A DNA stretch of 64,000 nucleotides. Origin: Psychroflexus torquis ATCC 700755 (GTDB taxonomy: Bacteria; Bacteroidota; Bacteroidia; Flavobacteriales; Flavobacteriaceae). Positions 26,580 through 35,084 of this stretch are shown here, piece after piece; the first letter of the stretch is position 1, and each line of letters starts with the position of its first letter. The notes under the pieces were generated by a model that had not been told where the DNA came from, searched no databases, and saw nothing but the letters and a program-made list of their open reading frames with translations. A program made the position numbers and the translations under genes. The DNA is taken from NCBI RefSeq assembly GCF_000153485.2, contig NC_018721.1, positions 2,666,001 to 2,730,000 of the forward strand, in the 5' to 3' direction.

Positions 26580-28226
26580 TTAATTTCTTGTTCTTCGTCC
26601 TTTGTTAGATTTAGATCCGACTTTAGACATAGCATTTCTAAATCCAATATCATCTGTAGCCATATCTTGAGGGAAATATCTTCTTTGCGCTGGATCTAGC
26701 CAATACTCTCTATCTCTCCAAGACCCTCCTTTATAGACTCTTACATTATCATCGATAAGTGTTGTTCTGGTTGAAGATCCATCATATCGTCTGTCGATTT
26801 CACCATTTTTCAGAGTCACTTCGTTATCAGGAGAGTTGTACATGTCTTCACCTTTTACAGTATTTCCTTGCTTATTGTAATATCTTGAAGATGATTTATC
26901 ACCATCTCTGAAATTAATATTATCACTTTTCGAAAATTGCGTTCTTAAATAGGTTTCTTGATCACCAATACTGGTTTGAGCTAATTCTCCAGGAATATTT
27001 CTAGCGATAATCTTACCATTGCTTAAGGTGTCATAGATAACTTCATCTGCAGTTAAAACCTTCACTTTACCTTCTTCAGTAATTGCATTTTTGGTATAAA
27101 CATTTCCTCTAAAATAATTGAAGTCGTTATACTCGTTATCAAGCCTAGGTCTATATACATCAGCAACCCATTCAGAAACGTTACCAGCCATATCATAAAG
27201 GCCGTAATCATTAGATTCATAAGATCTTACTTCAGAAGTAATGTCTGCTCCGTCATCACTCCAGCCTGCTATCCCACCATAATCACCTTGACCTTGCTTA
27301 AAGTTAGCTAGTTGATCACCGATGGTTCTTCCATCTTCAGATCTGGTATATTGACCATCCCATGGATATTTTTTTCTACCCCTATAGGAATTATAATCTC
27401 TTAAAGAACTCTGCCCTAATGCAGCATATTCCCATTCGGCTTCTGTAGGTAATCTATAAGCGGGAAGAAGTTCTCCATCTCTTCGCTGCACGTAGACATT
27501 ACTACTATCTGGATTATTTCTTAACTTTCTATCCGTTTCTCTTCCTCCTCTGGTAATAGAATCATTACCTCCGTACACTTTACTAGGTGCGTTAAGATAA
27601 GTTTCTGTACTAAAAATATTATCAGCACTGCTATTTTTATAGGCATCTCTTGAGGTGTACCCTTTATCTGATAGACGTTTTTCGTTAACACGGTCCGTTC
27701 TCCATTGACTAAATTCAGTAGCTTGAATCCAATTTACTCCAACAACTGGATACGTATGAAAGGCTGGATGTCTCAAATAATTATTGACCATGTTTTCATT
27801 AAATCCTAAAGGGTTTCTCCAAACCAAAGTATCTGGTAGAGCACCTGTATAAATATTTTTGTAACGTTCTTCGGTCGGAGGAAAAACTTGCTTTAACCAA
27901 TCTAGATATTCTAGATACATCACATTGGTGGCTTCAGTTTCATCGATATAAAAAGATTGTACATGTTGTTGAGTTGGGGTATTGTTCCAATCATGCATGA
28001 CATCATCTTTTACTCTACCCATGGTGAAAGTCCCTCCCTCCACGAAAACAAGACCTGGACCTGGCTCCTGTTCTTCATAGTCGGTTTTATAACTCACACC
28101 ACCATCTCTGCCACTTAAGTCCCACCCTGTGGCTCTAGAACTACTATTGTAATCTCTAGAATTATTGCAGCTTGTTGCAAGGATGACTAGTGATACAAGG
28201 ATGCAAGATTTTAAGAAGTTTTTCAT
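26580..28226 (-). CDS. gldJ: Gliding motility/T9SS lipoprotein GldJ
   Basis: From the ATG at 28226 the 548-residue protein has a lipoprotein signal (LVILATSC, Cys20). Its formylglycine-generating-enzyme/sulfatase-modifying-factor fold runs from FVEGGTFTMGRV, through YRLPTEAEWEYAA and YDMAGNVSEWVADVY, to YKGGSWRDREYWLDPAQRRYF. In Flavobacterium johnsoniae GldJ is needed for gliding and for stability of GldK/T9SS, and gldJ neighbours porU and porV exactly as here. The catalytic cysteines of true sulfatase modifiers are not evident, as in other GldJ proteins. The gene is divergent from porU across a 164-bp AT-rich gap. Confidence 0.94.
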   Translation of the reverse strand: MKNFLKSCILVSLVILATSCNNSRDYNSSSRATGWDLSGRDGGVSYKTDYEEQEPGPGLVFVEGGTFTMGRVKDDVMHDWNNTPTQQHVQSFYIDETEATNVMYLEYLDWLKQVFPPTEERYKNIYTGALPDTLVWRNPLGFNENMVNNYLRHPAFHTYPVVGVNWIQATEFSQWRTDRVNEKRLSDKGYTSRDAYKNSSADNIFSTETYLNAPSKVYGGNDSITRGGRETDRKLRNNPDSSNVYVQRRDGELLPAYRLPTEAEWEYAALGQSSLRDYNSYRGRKKYPWDGQYTRSEDGRTIGDQLANFKQGQGDYGGIAGWSDDGADITSEVRSYESNDYGLYDMAGNVSEWVADVYRPRLDNEYNDFNYFRGNVYTKNAITEEGKVKVLTADEVIYDTLSNGKIIARNIPGELAQTSIGDQETYLRTQFSKSDNINFRDGDKSSSRYYNKQGNTVKGEDMYNSPDNEVTLKNGEIDRRYDGSSTRTTLIDDNVRVYKGGSWRDREYWLDPAQRRYFPQDMATDDIGFRNAMSKVGSKSNKGRRTRN

Positions 28227-28390
28227 AATTATGATTTTGACCAAGATTTTGTTGGCAATATAATGATTAACGAGTTATCAACAAGTATATTTTTTAGTCT
28301 ATCAATTATTTTAAATCTAGCTTCAATTTTTATTATAATATACTATCATTGTAGGCTATCCGTTATAGCATTAACTAAAAGATTTTAAAA

Positions 28391-31300
28391 ATGAAATTCT
28401 TTATTACGCTTTCATTCCTTTTTATCTATTTCATCGCTGCTTCACAAGTTGATAAAGTTAATATAAATTGGCGTAATGATAATAAAATTGCTCAATCTTC
28501 AGAAGAAAATATTGATTTATCTCAGCTAGATGCTAATTACTTTGATTATGATGATGGCAGACAAAGTTTGAATTATACTCATTTTTTTAATTTAAATTCT
28601 ATTAATTATAGACTTTCAAATGTTCAATCCGTTGTGGTTTCTGAAAAGATTTCAAATCAAATAAATTCTATTCCTGATGAATTATCTTATAAATTTAAAT
28701 TAGCTCAAGGACCTGACTTTACAAAGTTGGCTTTAATCTTAAACCCCTTTTATTCTGAAAACAATTCTATTTATAGAATTGTTTCTTTTGAGATTGTTCC
28801 TTCAGCCACTTCTCAATCTTCCGCAACCATTAATAGAAATGAAAATCTTTCAAGAAACACTTCTGCTGTTTCCAATTCGATATTTAATGGCGGGAATATT
28901 TCTAAGTTTTATGTTAACAACACGGGTGCTCACCGTTTGGATTTTTCATTCCTTAGAAGTTTGGGGATTACTGAAAGTAATATTCCCTCTAGTAACCTTA
29001 AAATCTTTGGGCATGGTGGAGGAATGCTCCCTTTAGTAAATCAAGACAACCTTTATTTTGATCCTCCAGAGTTATCTATCCAAGTTATTGATGGTGGAGA
29101 CGGAGTTTTTAATTCAGGAGATTATATTTTGTTTTATGCAACCAATACTGAAGGGTGGAGTGAAGAAAGTGAAACCAACTTAAATCTTTATGCAGATAGG
29201 TCGTATTATTATTTGACAGTGAATTCCTCTGGGGGTAAACGCATGTCAACTTTAGGTCTGCCTGTGGCTGCAGCAACGACTACAATTACAGAATTTGATG
29301 ATTATCAATTTTATGAAGTCGATGAAACCAGCTTATCACTGGTAGGGCGTAAATGGTTTGGTGATAGGTTTGATGTGGAAACTGAACGAACTTATGAGTT
29401 TGCGTTTCCTAATCTTGTTCAGTCGGAGTCTATCCAATTAAATATTAACCTAGGAGCTATTTCCCCATTAAGATCCTCTTTTACTGTTTCGATCAATGGA
29501 CAGCCTCTAAACAGTCCGATTAATCTTTCGGCGACTAGAGATAATAACCCTTCAAGCGGTGCTCAGTTTTTAACCCAAGTTAATTCAAGTAACGATGAAG
29601 TCACGATACAACTTACTTACAACAAAAACGGGAATCCTGGAGCTAGGGGGTTTTTGGACTATATTTCTTTAGAAGCCAGAAGAGATCTTATCGCCAGTGA
29701 AGTTCAATTTAAATTTAAAAACACGGATGTGAGTACTTTGCCTGGTGTTGGAGAGTACCTTATCCAAAACTCTTCAGGGGTAGATCAAGTTTGGGATATC
29801 ACAGATCCTATAAATCCCAGCTTTATATCAAATCCTAATGAAGCCAATACTTTTTCTTTTAAAAGCCCACTAGGATCAGCGAAAGAATTTCAGGCGGTGA
29901 CTTCCACTTATTTTTCGCCAAGTATAGAATTTGGTAATGAGCAAGTTCCTCGTCAAAATTTGAAGGGGAGTATTCTCACAAATGCCCAAGGTCAGTTTCA
30001 AGACATAGATTACCTAATAGTGACACGTTCAGATTTTATGTCAGCTGCCAATAGACTTGCTCAATATAGAAGAGACACTGATGGGCTAGTAGTTAAAACT
30101 GTTACAGTTGAGGACATCTACGAAGAATTTAATTCTGGCAAACAAGACATAGGAGCTATTCGGAATTTTGTAAAATATATCTATGATAATGCCTCTTCGC
30201 CTGCAAATAGGATTAAATTTTTGGGGTTGATTGGAGATGCTTCTGTAGATTATAAAAATAGGTTGCAAGGAAATACCAATATAGTTCCTACTTATCAAAG
30301 TTTAGGAAGCTTTTCTACTACTGTTTCCTCATTTATGTCAGACGATTATTTTGTGATGATGGATCCAAGCGAAGGACAAATGGGTTCTGGTGAACTCATG
30401 GATCTAGCCGTTGGTAGAATTTTAGCAGACACTCCACAACGGGCTAATGCGATGGTCGATAAAATAATTTCTTCAGAACAAAAGGAATCATATGCGCAAT
30501 GGCGAAATAATTTTGTTCTTATTTCTGATGATGCAGATGATTCTAATGATTATGGTCTGCAAGTTGATTTAGATAATCTCGGTGATGAAATTTCGGCGAA
30601 CAAACCCACGGTTAACGTCAAAAAAATTCATTCTGATGCTTTCCAGCAAGTCACTAGTGCTGGAGGAAATCGATATCCAGAAGTCAACCGTTCTATAACA
30701 GACGCCATAGAGGTGGGAGCTGCTGTGGTTAATTATTTTGGGCATGGCGGGGAAGATGGCTTGGCTCAAGAGCGAATCGTTACACAAACTAATACTCAAG
30801 ACTGGAGAAATCCAGCTCGTTTCAATTGTTTTGTGACGATAACTTGCGAATTCACCAAATTTGATAATCCACTTCGTATGACTGGGGGAGAGCTTACCTT
30901 TTGGAATGAAGATGGAGGAGCTGTTTCGTTAGTAACGACGACTAGGGCTATAAGTGTTTTTGCAGGAGTACAGTTTAATAATGTTTTTGCTCCCTTCTTA
31001 TTTGACTTTTCAAATAATAATGAAACCATAGCTCAATCTGTAGCTAGGGCAAAACAAGACATTTCTGGAAACGGTAAGCGAATTGTCTTTTTCGTTGGAG
31101 ACCCAGCGATGAAGCTCCCCCTTCCTAAGTCAAGAGTTCAATTATCTAGTATAAATGACATTTCTATAGGTCAATTTACAGATACCTTACAAGCCTTAGG
31201 TAAATACAAGTTTAAAGGTCAAATCCTAAATGCCAATAACCAACGACTTCAAGAGTATAAAGGAGATCTTTCGGTTATTGTGTTCGATAAGAGAATCGAT

Positions 31301-32227
31301 AGACAAACCCTAGGAAACGACGGAGCTAGACGAAATGGAGAACTTGCTGTTTTAGACTTTACCACTTTAGGAGAAAGCCTTTTTAGAGGCCAAGCTAGTG
31401 TGGTTAATGGTGAGTTTGAATTTGAATTTGTGCTGCCAAAAGACACACGCTTACCCGTAGATAAAGGGAGAGTGAGTTTATATTCTTCTAGTGAAAATCA
31501 ACTTGAGGAGTATAGTGGGTTTAATACCGATATTTTGATAGGGGGTTTAAATGAAGATGCACCAGAAGATAACCAAGGCCCACTTATAAATCTTTACATG
31601 AATGATGAAAACTTTGTGAATGGAGGGATAACTGATAATCAGCCATTTATTTTCGCACTTTTGGAAGATGAAAATGGGATAAATACTGCGGGAGGGATTG
31701 GTCATGATATTATAGCGATATTGGATGGAGACGAGTCAAACCCTATCGTATTAAATGAATATTATGAAGCTGAACAGGATGATTTTACAAACGGTAAGGT
31801 TTACTTTAGACTCAGAGACTTGGAAGATGGTGAGCATACCTTAAGTTTTAAAGCCTGGGATGTGTACAATAATTCTCAAACTCAAGATATTCAATTTGTA
31901 GTCGCCGGAGAAGATGAGCTTAAAATAACTCGGGTCTTAAACTATCCTAATCCATTTATAGATTACACAGAATTTTGGTTTAACCACAACCGTCCTTTCG
32001 AGCCTTTGGAAGTGATGGTCCAAGTATTTACAGTTACTGGGAAATTGGTCTGGACACAAAATCAAATTGCTAATACCAACGGATTTCTTTTTAGAGACTT
32101 AAGCTGGAATGGGCGAGATGATTTTGGTAATAAAATAGGGAAAGGAGTTTACGTCTATAAATTAACAGTCAAATCTACATTAACTCAACAAAAAGTCGAA
32201 AAATATGAAAAACTTGTCATCCTTTAA
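28391..32227 (+). CDS. porU: T9SS sortase PorU (C25 peptidase family)
   Basis: PorU removes the C-terminal sorting domain of T9SS cargo on the outer membrane and attaches the cargo to a surface anchor. The 1278-residue chain has a signal peptide (to about residue 18, IAAS), a long N-terminal beta region, and the gingipain-type catalytic domain at about 530-890: GLIGDASVDY, catalytic His785 (YFGHGGEDG) and Cys819 (TITCEFTKF). Beta domains follow, and a CTD-like end (NYPNPF...DFGNKIGKGVYVYKL) that in PorU proteins is retained. porV follows immediately, as in other Flavobacteriaceae. All catalytic residues are present. Confidence 0.95.
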   Translation: MKFFITLSFLFIYFIAASQVDKVNINWRNDNKIAQSSEENIDLSQLDANYFDYDDGRQSLNYTHFFNLNSINYRLSNVQSVVVSEKISNQINSIPDELSYKFKLAQGPDFTKLALILNPFYSENNSIYRIVSFEIVPSATSQSSATINRNENLSRNTSAVSNSIFNGGNISKFYVNNTGAHRLDFSFLRSLGITESNIPSSNLKIFGHGGGMLPLVNQDNLYFDPPELSIQVIDGGDGVFNSGDYILFYATNTEGWSEESETNLNLYADRSYYYLTVNSSGGKRMSTLGLPVAAATTTITEFDDYQFYEVDETSLSLVGRKWFGDRFDVETERTYEFAFPNLVQSESIQLNINLGAISPLRSSFTVSINGQPLNSPINLSATRDNNPSSGAQFLTQVNSSNDEVTIQLTYNKNGNPGARGFLDYISLEARRDLIASEVQFKFKNTDVSTLPGVGEYLIQNSSGVDQVWDITDPINPSFISNPNEANTFSFKSPLGSAKEFQAVTSTYFSPSIEFGNEQVPRQNLKGSILTNAQGQFQDIDYLIVTRSDFMSAANRLAQYRRDTDGLVVKTVTVEDIYEEFNSGKQDIGAIRNFVKYIYDNASSPANRIKFLGLIGDASVDYKNRLQGNTNIVPTYQSLGSFSTTVSSFMSDDYFVMMDPSEGQMGSGELMDLAVGRILADTPQRANAMVDKIISSEQKESYAQWRNNFVLISDDADDSNDYGLQVDLDNLGDEISANKPTVNVKKIHSDAFQQVTSAGGNRYPEVNRSITDAIEVGAAVVNYFGHGGEDGLAQERIVTQTNTQDWRNPARFNCFVTITCEFTKFDNPLRMTGGELTFWNEDGGAVSLVTTTRAISVFAGVQFNNVFAPFLFDFSNNNETIAQSVARAKQDISGNGKRIVFFVGDPAMKLPLPKSRVQLSSINDISIGQFTDTLQALGKYKFKGQILNANNQRLQEYKGDLSVIVFDKRIDRQTLGNDGARRNGELAVLDFTTLGESLFRGQASVVNGEFEFEFVLPKDTRLPVDKGRVSLYSSSENQLEEYSGFNTDILIGGLNEDAPEDNQGPLINLYMNDENFVNGGITDNQPFIFALLEDENGINTAGGIGHDIIAILDGDESNPIVLNEYYEAEQDDFTNGKVYFRLRDLEDGEHTLSFKAWDVYNNSQTQDIQFVVAGEDELKITRVLNYPNPFIDYTEFWFNHNRPFEPLEVMVQVFTVTGKLVWTQNQIANTNGFLFRDLSWNGRDDFGNKIGKGVYVYKLTVKSTLTQQKVEKYEKLVIL

Positions 32228-32241
32228 ATTATATATATTTG
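32214..32241 (+). promoter_or_regulatory. Promoter of porV inside the end of porU
   Basis: TTG at 32214-32216 and TATATTTG at 32234-32241 are separated by 17 bp, a good Bacteroidota -33/-7 pair. It predicts transcription starting near 32248, which excludes the upstream ATG at 32205. Confidence 0.55.
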
Positions 32242-32258
32242 TCAATTCAAAACTCCAT

Positions 32259-33425
32259 ATGAAATCAATACCATTATTTTTAATCGCCGTTTTATACTTA
32301 AGCAACAGTTTACAGGCTCAAGACAATAGAAGAGTCATTACTACAGGAGTCCCTGTCCTTCTTATTGCTGCAGACGCTAGGTCTTCTGGTATGGGAGATC
32401 AAGGGGTGGCCACCAGAGTCGATGCCTTTTCTCAACAATGGAATGCTGCTAAGTTTGCCTTCTCAGAAACAAAAACGGGGATAGCCCTGTCCTATACACC
32501 TTACTTAAGAGAGCTCGTAAATGATATAAATCTAGCAAATCTTTCCTATTTTAATAGGATTAATGAGCGAAGTGCTTTCGCAGCGAGTATTCGTTATTTT
32601 GCTTTAGGTGAAGTTGAATTAAGACAAACTGCAGATCAAGTTCCTAGAATTGAATCTCCAAATGAGTTTGCTATAGATCTAAGTTACTCTTTGCGTTTAA
32701 GTGAACAATTTTCTATGGCGGTAACAGGCCGTTTTATCAACTCCAATTTGAGGATTCCAACTGGAATCGCAGATGCTTCTGCAGCGAGTAGTTTTGGAGC
32801 AGACGTCTCTATGTTTTATAGAAGTGAGGAAAAGTTTTATAAAGATTTTAATGGTCGCTGGAGAGGTGGTTTAGCTATAAGTAATATCGGACCCAAAATA
32901 AAGTATGATGCTGCTGGAGATGAAAACTTCCTGCCAACTAACTTTAAAGCGGGTGCTGGTTTTGACTTTATTTTAGATGCTTCCAATACTATTGGTATAC
33001 ATTTAGAGATCAATAAATTATTAGTGCCGACACCACCTGTATTCGAGATTGAAAACGGTGTGTTAACCCCTGAAGCTCAACAGGCGTTTTTAGATTATAA
33101 TCGTCAAAGCGAGTTTGGAGCTATTTTCTCATCGTGGGGAGATGCACCTGATGGGATTTCAGAAGAACTTCGAGAAATTACTTGGGCCCTAGGCGCAGAG
33201 TATTGGTTTGATAATAGCTTTGCGTTAAGATTGGGTTATTTTAATGAATCTCGAGACAAAGGCTTTAGAAAATTTGTAACAATGGGAGCTGGTTTTAAAT
33301 ATTCAACCATCAATATAGACGCCTCCTATTTGTTTTCGACTTCTACGGTTCAAAATCCACTGGAAGGAACCTTAAGATTTGGTCTTACGTTTAATATCGG
33401 AGACGGAACTTATATAGAATATTAA
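32259..33425 (+). CDS. porV: T9SS outer-membrane protein PorV (LptO)
   Basis: The protein has 388 residues from the ATG at 32259, with a signal peptide (LYLSNSLQAQ) and a FadL-like beta barrel. PorV carries T9SS cargo from the SprA/Sov pore to PorU at the surface. The family's N-terminal pattern VPVLLIAADARSSGMGDQGVA is present, where the Ala-Asp-Ala-Arg-x-x-Gly-Met-Gly-Asp segment is diagnostic, and the chain ends in an aromatic-rich strand (GDGTYIEY). An earlier in-frame ATG (32205) lies within porU and before the internal promoter. A strong hairpin at 33451 ends the unit. Confidence 0.94.
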   Translation: MKSIPLFLIAVLYLSNSLQAQDNRRVITTGVPVLLIAADARSSGMGDQGVATRVDAFSQQWNAAKFAFSETKTGIALSYTPYLRELVNDINLANLSYFNRINERSAFAASIRYFALGEVELRQTADQVPRIESPNEFAIDLSYSLRLSEQFSMAVTGRFINSNLRIPTGIADASAASSFGADVSMFYRSEEKFYKDFNGRWRGGLAISNIGPKIKYDAAGDENFLPTNFKAGAGFDFILDASNTIGIHLEINKLLVPTPPVFEIENGVLTPEAQQAFLDYNRQSEFGAIFSSWGDAPDGISEELREITWALGAEYWFDNSFALRLGYFNESRDKGFRKFVTMGAGFKYSTINIDASYLFSTSTVQNPLEGTLRFGLTFNIGDGTYIEY

Positions 33426-33450
33426 TTATAATTAAGAAAAAAAAGGTTTT

Positions 33451-33480
33451 AAAAGTATCAATTGAATTGATACTTTTTTT
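33451..33480 (+). terminator. Terminator after porV
   Basis: AAAAGTATCAAT and ATTGATACTTTT form a perfect 12-bp stem with a three-base loop, followed by T. Confidence 0.85.
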
Positions 33481-33501
33481 GTCTAAATGATATAAAAAAT
33501 T

Positions 33502-33984
33502 ATGATAGAAAAAGAACTAAAAACAACTATTCAAATTTTTGATGATATAAACGAGCTCCCATTGTCTATTCAAAATCTTATGAAAAGTGCTTTTGAAGCT
33601 AGAGATAATGCATATGCTCCTTACTCAAAATTTAAGGTAGGTGCCGCATTGATTTTGGATACTGGAGAAGTGGTGACGGGTAACAACCAAGAAAATGCAT
33701 CATTTCCTTCTGGGCTTTGTGCAGAGCGTACTGCTATTTACGCAGCTGGAGCAAATTATCCTAAGGCTATTATCAAAGCCATGGCAATTTCAGCAACTTC
33801 AGAAAAGCATGACGTTTTAGAACCTATAGCTCCATGTGGGGCTTGTCGACAGGCTATTGCTGAATATGAGCAAAAGCAAGAGCAACCCATAGAAATATAT
33901 TTTACAGGAACGGCTGGTAAAGTCATAAAAGTAGATGCTTTACTAGACATTTTACCTTTAGCCTTTAATAATAAGTTTCTATAA
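33502..33984 (+). CDS. cdd: Cytidine deaminase
   Basis: The enzyme deaminates cytidine and deoxycytidine to the uridines in pyrimidine salvage. The protein has 160 residues. The zinc site is Cys73-Ala-Glu75 (CAERTAIY, the Glu being the proton shuttle) plus Cys112 and Cys115 in PCGACRQ. The three-cysteine ligand set marks the short tetrameric type. YSKFKVGAAL near residue 41 contacts the base. The gene is monocistronic between the porV terminator and pdhA. Confidence 0.94.
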   Translation: MIEKELKTTIQIFDDINELPLSIQNLMKSAFEARDNAYAPYSKFKVGAALILDTGEVVTGNNQENASFPSGLCAERTAIYAAGANYPKAIIKAMAISATSEKHDVLEPIAPCGACRQAIAEYEQKQEQPIEIYFTGTAGKVIKVDALLDILPLAFNNKFL

Positions 33985-34027
33985 AGTTAATAGTCCTCAA
34001 AGAATTTTAAATTCTTACATAAAGTAT

Positions 34028-34035
34028 TACTTTTG
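34028..34035 (+). promoter_or_regulatory. Candidate -7 element of the pdhA operon
   Basis: TACTTTTG matches TAnnTTTG and lies 45 bp before the pdhA start. The -33 region is weak. Confidence 0.4.
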
Positions 34036-34080
34036 TATCTTGATTTTCAATAAATAAGAGCAAATAAAATTAGGCTGTAA

Positions 34081-35079
34081 ATGAAAAAAATAACGAAGAA
34101 GACGTATTTGAAATGGTATGAAGACATGCTGTTTTGGAGAAAATTTGAAGATAAGTTAGCTCAAGTCTATATTCAACAAAAGGTTAGAGGTTTCTTACAT
34201 CTATATAATGGACAAGAAGCTATCCTAGCTGGTGCTCTTCATGTGATGGATTTGGAGAAAGATAAAATGATTACGGCATATAGAAATCATGTTCAGCCTA
34301 TTGGTATGGGTGTAGACCCAAAACGAGTTATGGCAGAATTGTTTGGAAAAGCAACTGGTACCTCTCAAGGTTTGGGTGGATCTATGCACATTTTCTCTAA
34401 AGAACATCGTTTTTATGGTGGTCATGGTATTGTTGGAGGACAAATCCCTTTGGGAGCGGGTCTTGCCTTTGCGGATAAATATTTCAATACCAATGCAGTG
34501 ACTTTATGTTTTTTAGGTGATGGTGCCGCTAGACAGGGTTCTCTTCATGAGACCCTTAATATGGCTGCAAACTGGAACTTACCAGTAGTATTTTGTGTTG
34601 AAAACAACGGTTACGCGATGGGAACTTCAGTAAAAAGAACCTCTAGCTCCGAAGACATTTGGAAATTAGGCTTAGCTTACGAAATACCCTCTGGGCCTGT
34701 AGATGGCATGGATCCTACTAAGGTTGCTGAGGCTCTTGATGAAGCGATTACTAGAGCAAGAGATGGAAAAGGGCCTACTTTTCTCGATTTAAAAACGTAT
34801 CGTTATAGAGGTCACTCTATGAGTGATGCTCAAAAATATAGAACAAAAGACGAGGTAGAGGAATATCAAAAAATTGATCCTATTTCTAAAGTGAAGAAAA
34901 CACTTTTAGATAAAAAATATGCTACCGAAGATGATCTTAAGACGATTGATAAGCGGGTAAAAGACAAAGTTAAAGAATGTGAAAAATTCGCCGACGAGTC
35001 TGATTATCCAGACAAAAACGTGATGTACGATGTTGTTTACGAACAAAAAGATTATCCTTTCATTTCTCATAAATTATAA
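34081..35079 (+). CDS. pdhA: Pyruvate dehydrogenase E1 component, alpha subunit
   Basis: With a beta subunit (not in this window), E1 decarboxylates pyruvate using thiamine diphosphate and passes the acetyl group to the lipoyl arms of E2. The 332-residue chain has the TPP motif GDG (146-148) to Asn-Asn (175-176), and the Tyr-Arg-Gly-His-Ser-Met-Ser loop (YRYRGHSMSDAQKYR) that is phosphorylated in mitochondrial relatives. The E2 gene follows after five bases. In this phylum E1-alpha and E2 are often paired while E1-beta is elsewhere, as appears to be so here. Confidence 0.94.
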   Translation: MKKITKKTYLKWYEDMLFWRKFEDKLAQVYIQQKVRGFLHLYNGQEAILAGALHVMDLEKDKMITAYRNHVQPIGMGVDPKRVMAELFGKATGTSQGLGGSMHIFSKEHRFYGGHGIVGGQIPLGAGLAFADKYFNTNAVTLCFLGDGAARQGSLHETLNMAANWNLPVVFCVENNGYAMGTSVKRTSSSEDIWKLGLAYEIPSGPVDGMDPTKVAEALDEAITRARDGKGPTFLDLKTYRYRGHSMSDAQKYRTKDEVEEYQKIDPISKVKKTLLDKKYATEDDLKTIDKRVKDKVKECEKFADESDYPDKNVMYDVVYEQKDYPFISHKL

Positions 35080-35084
35080 TTTAG

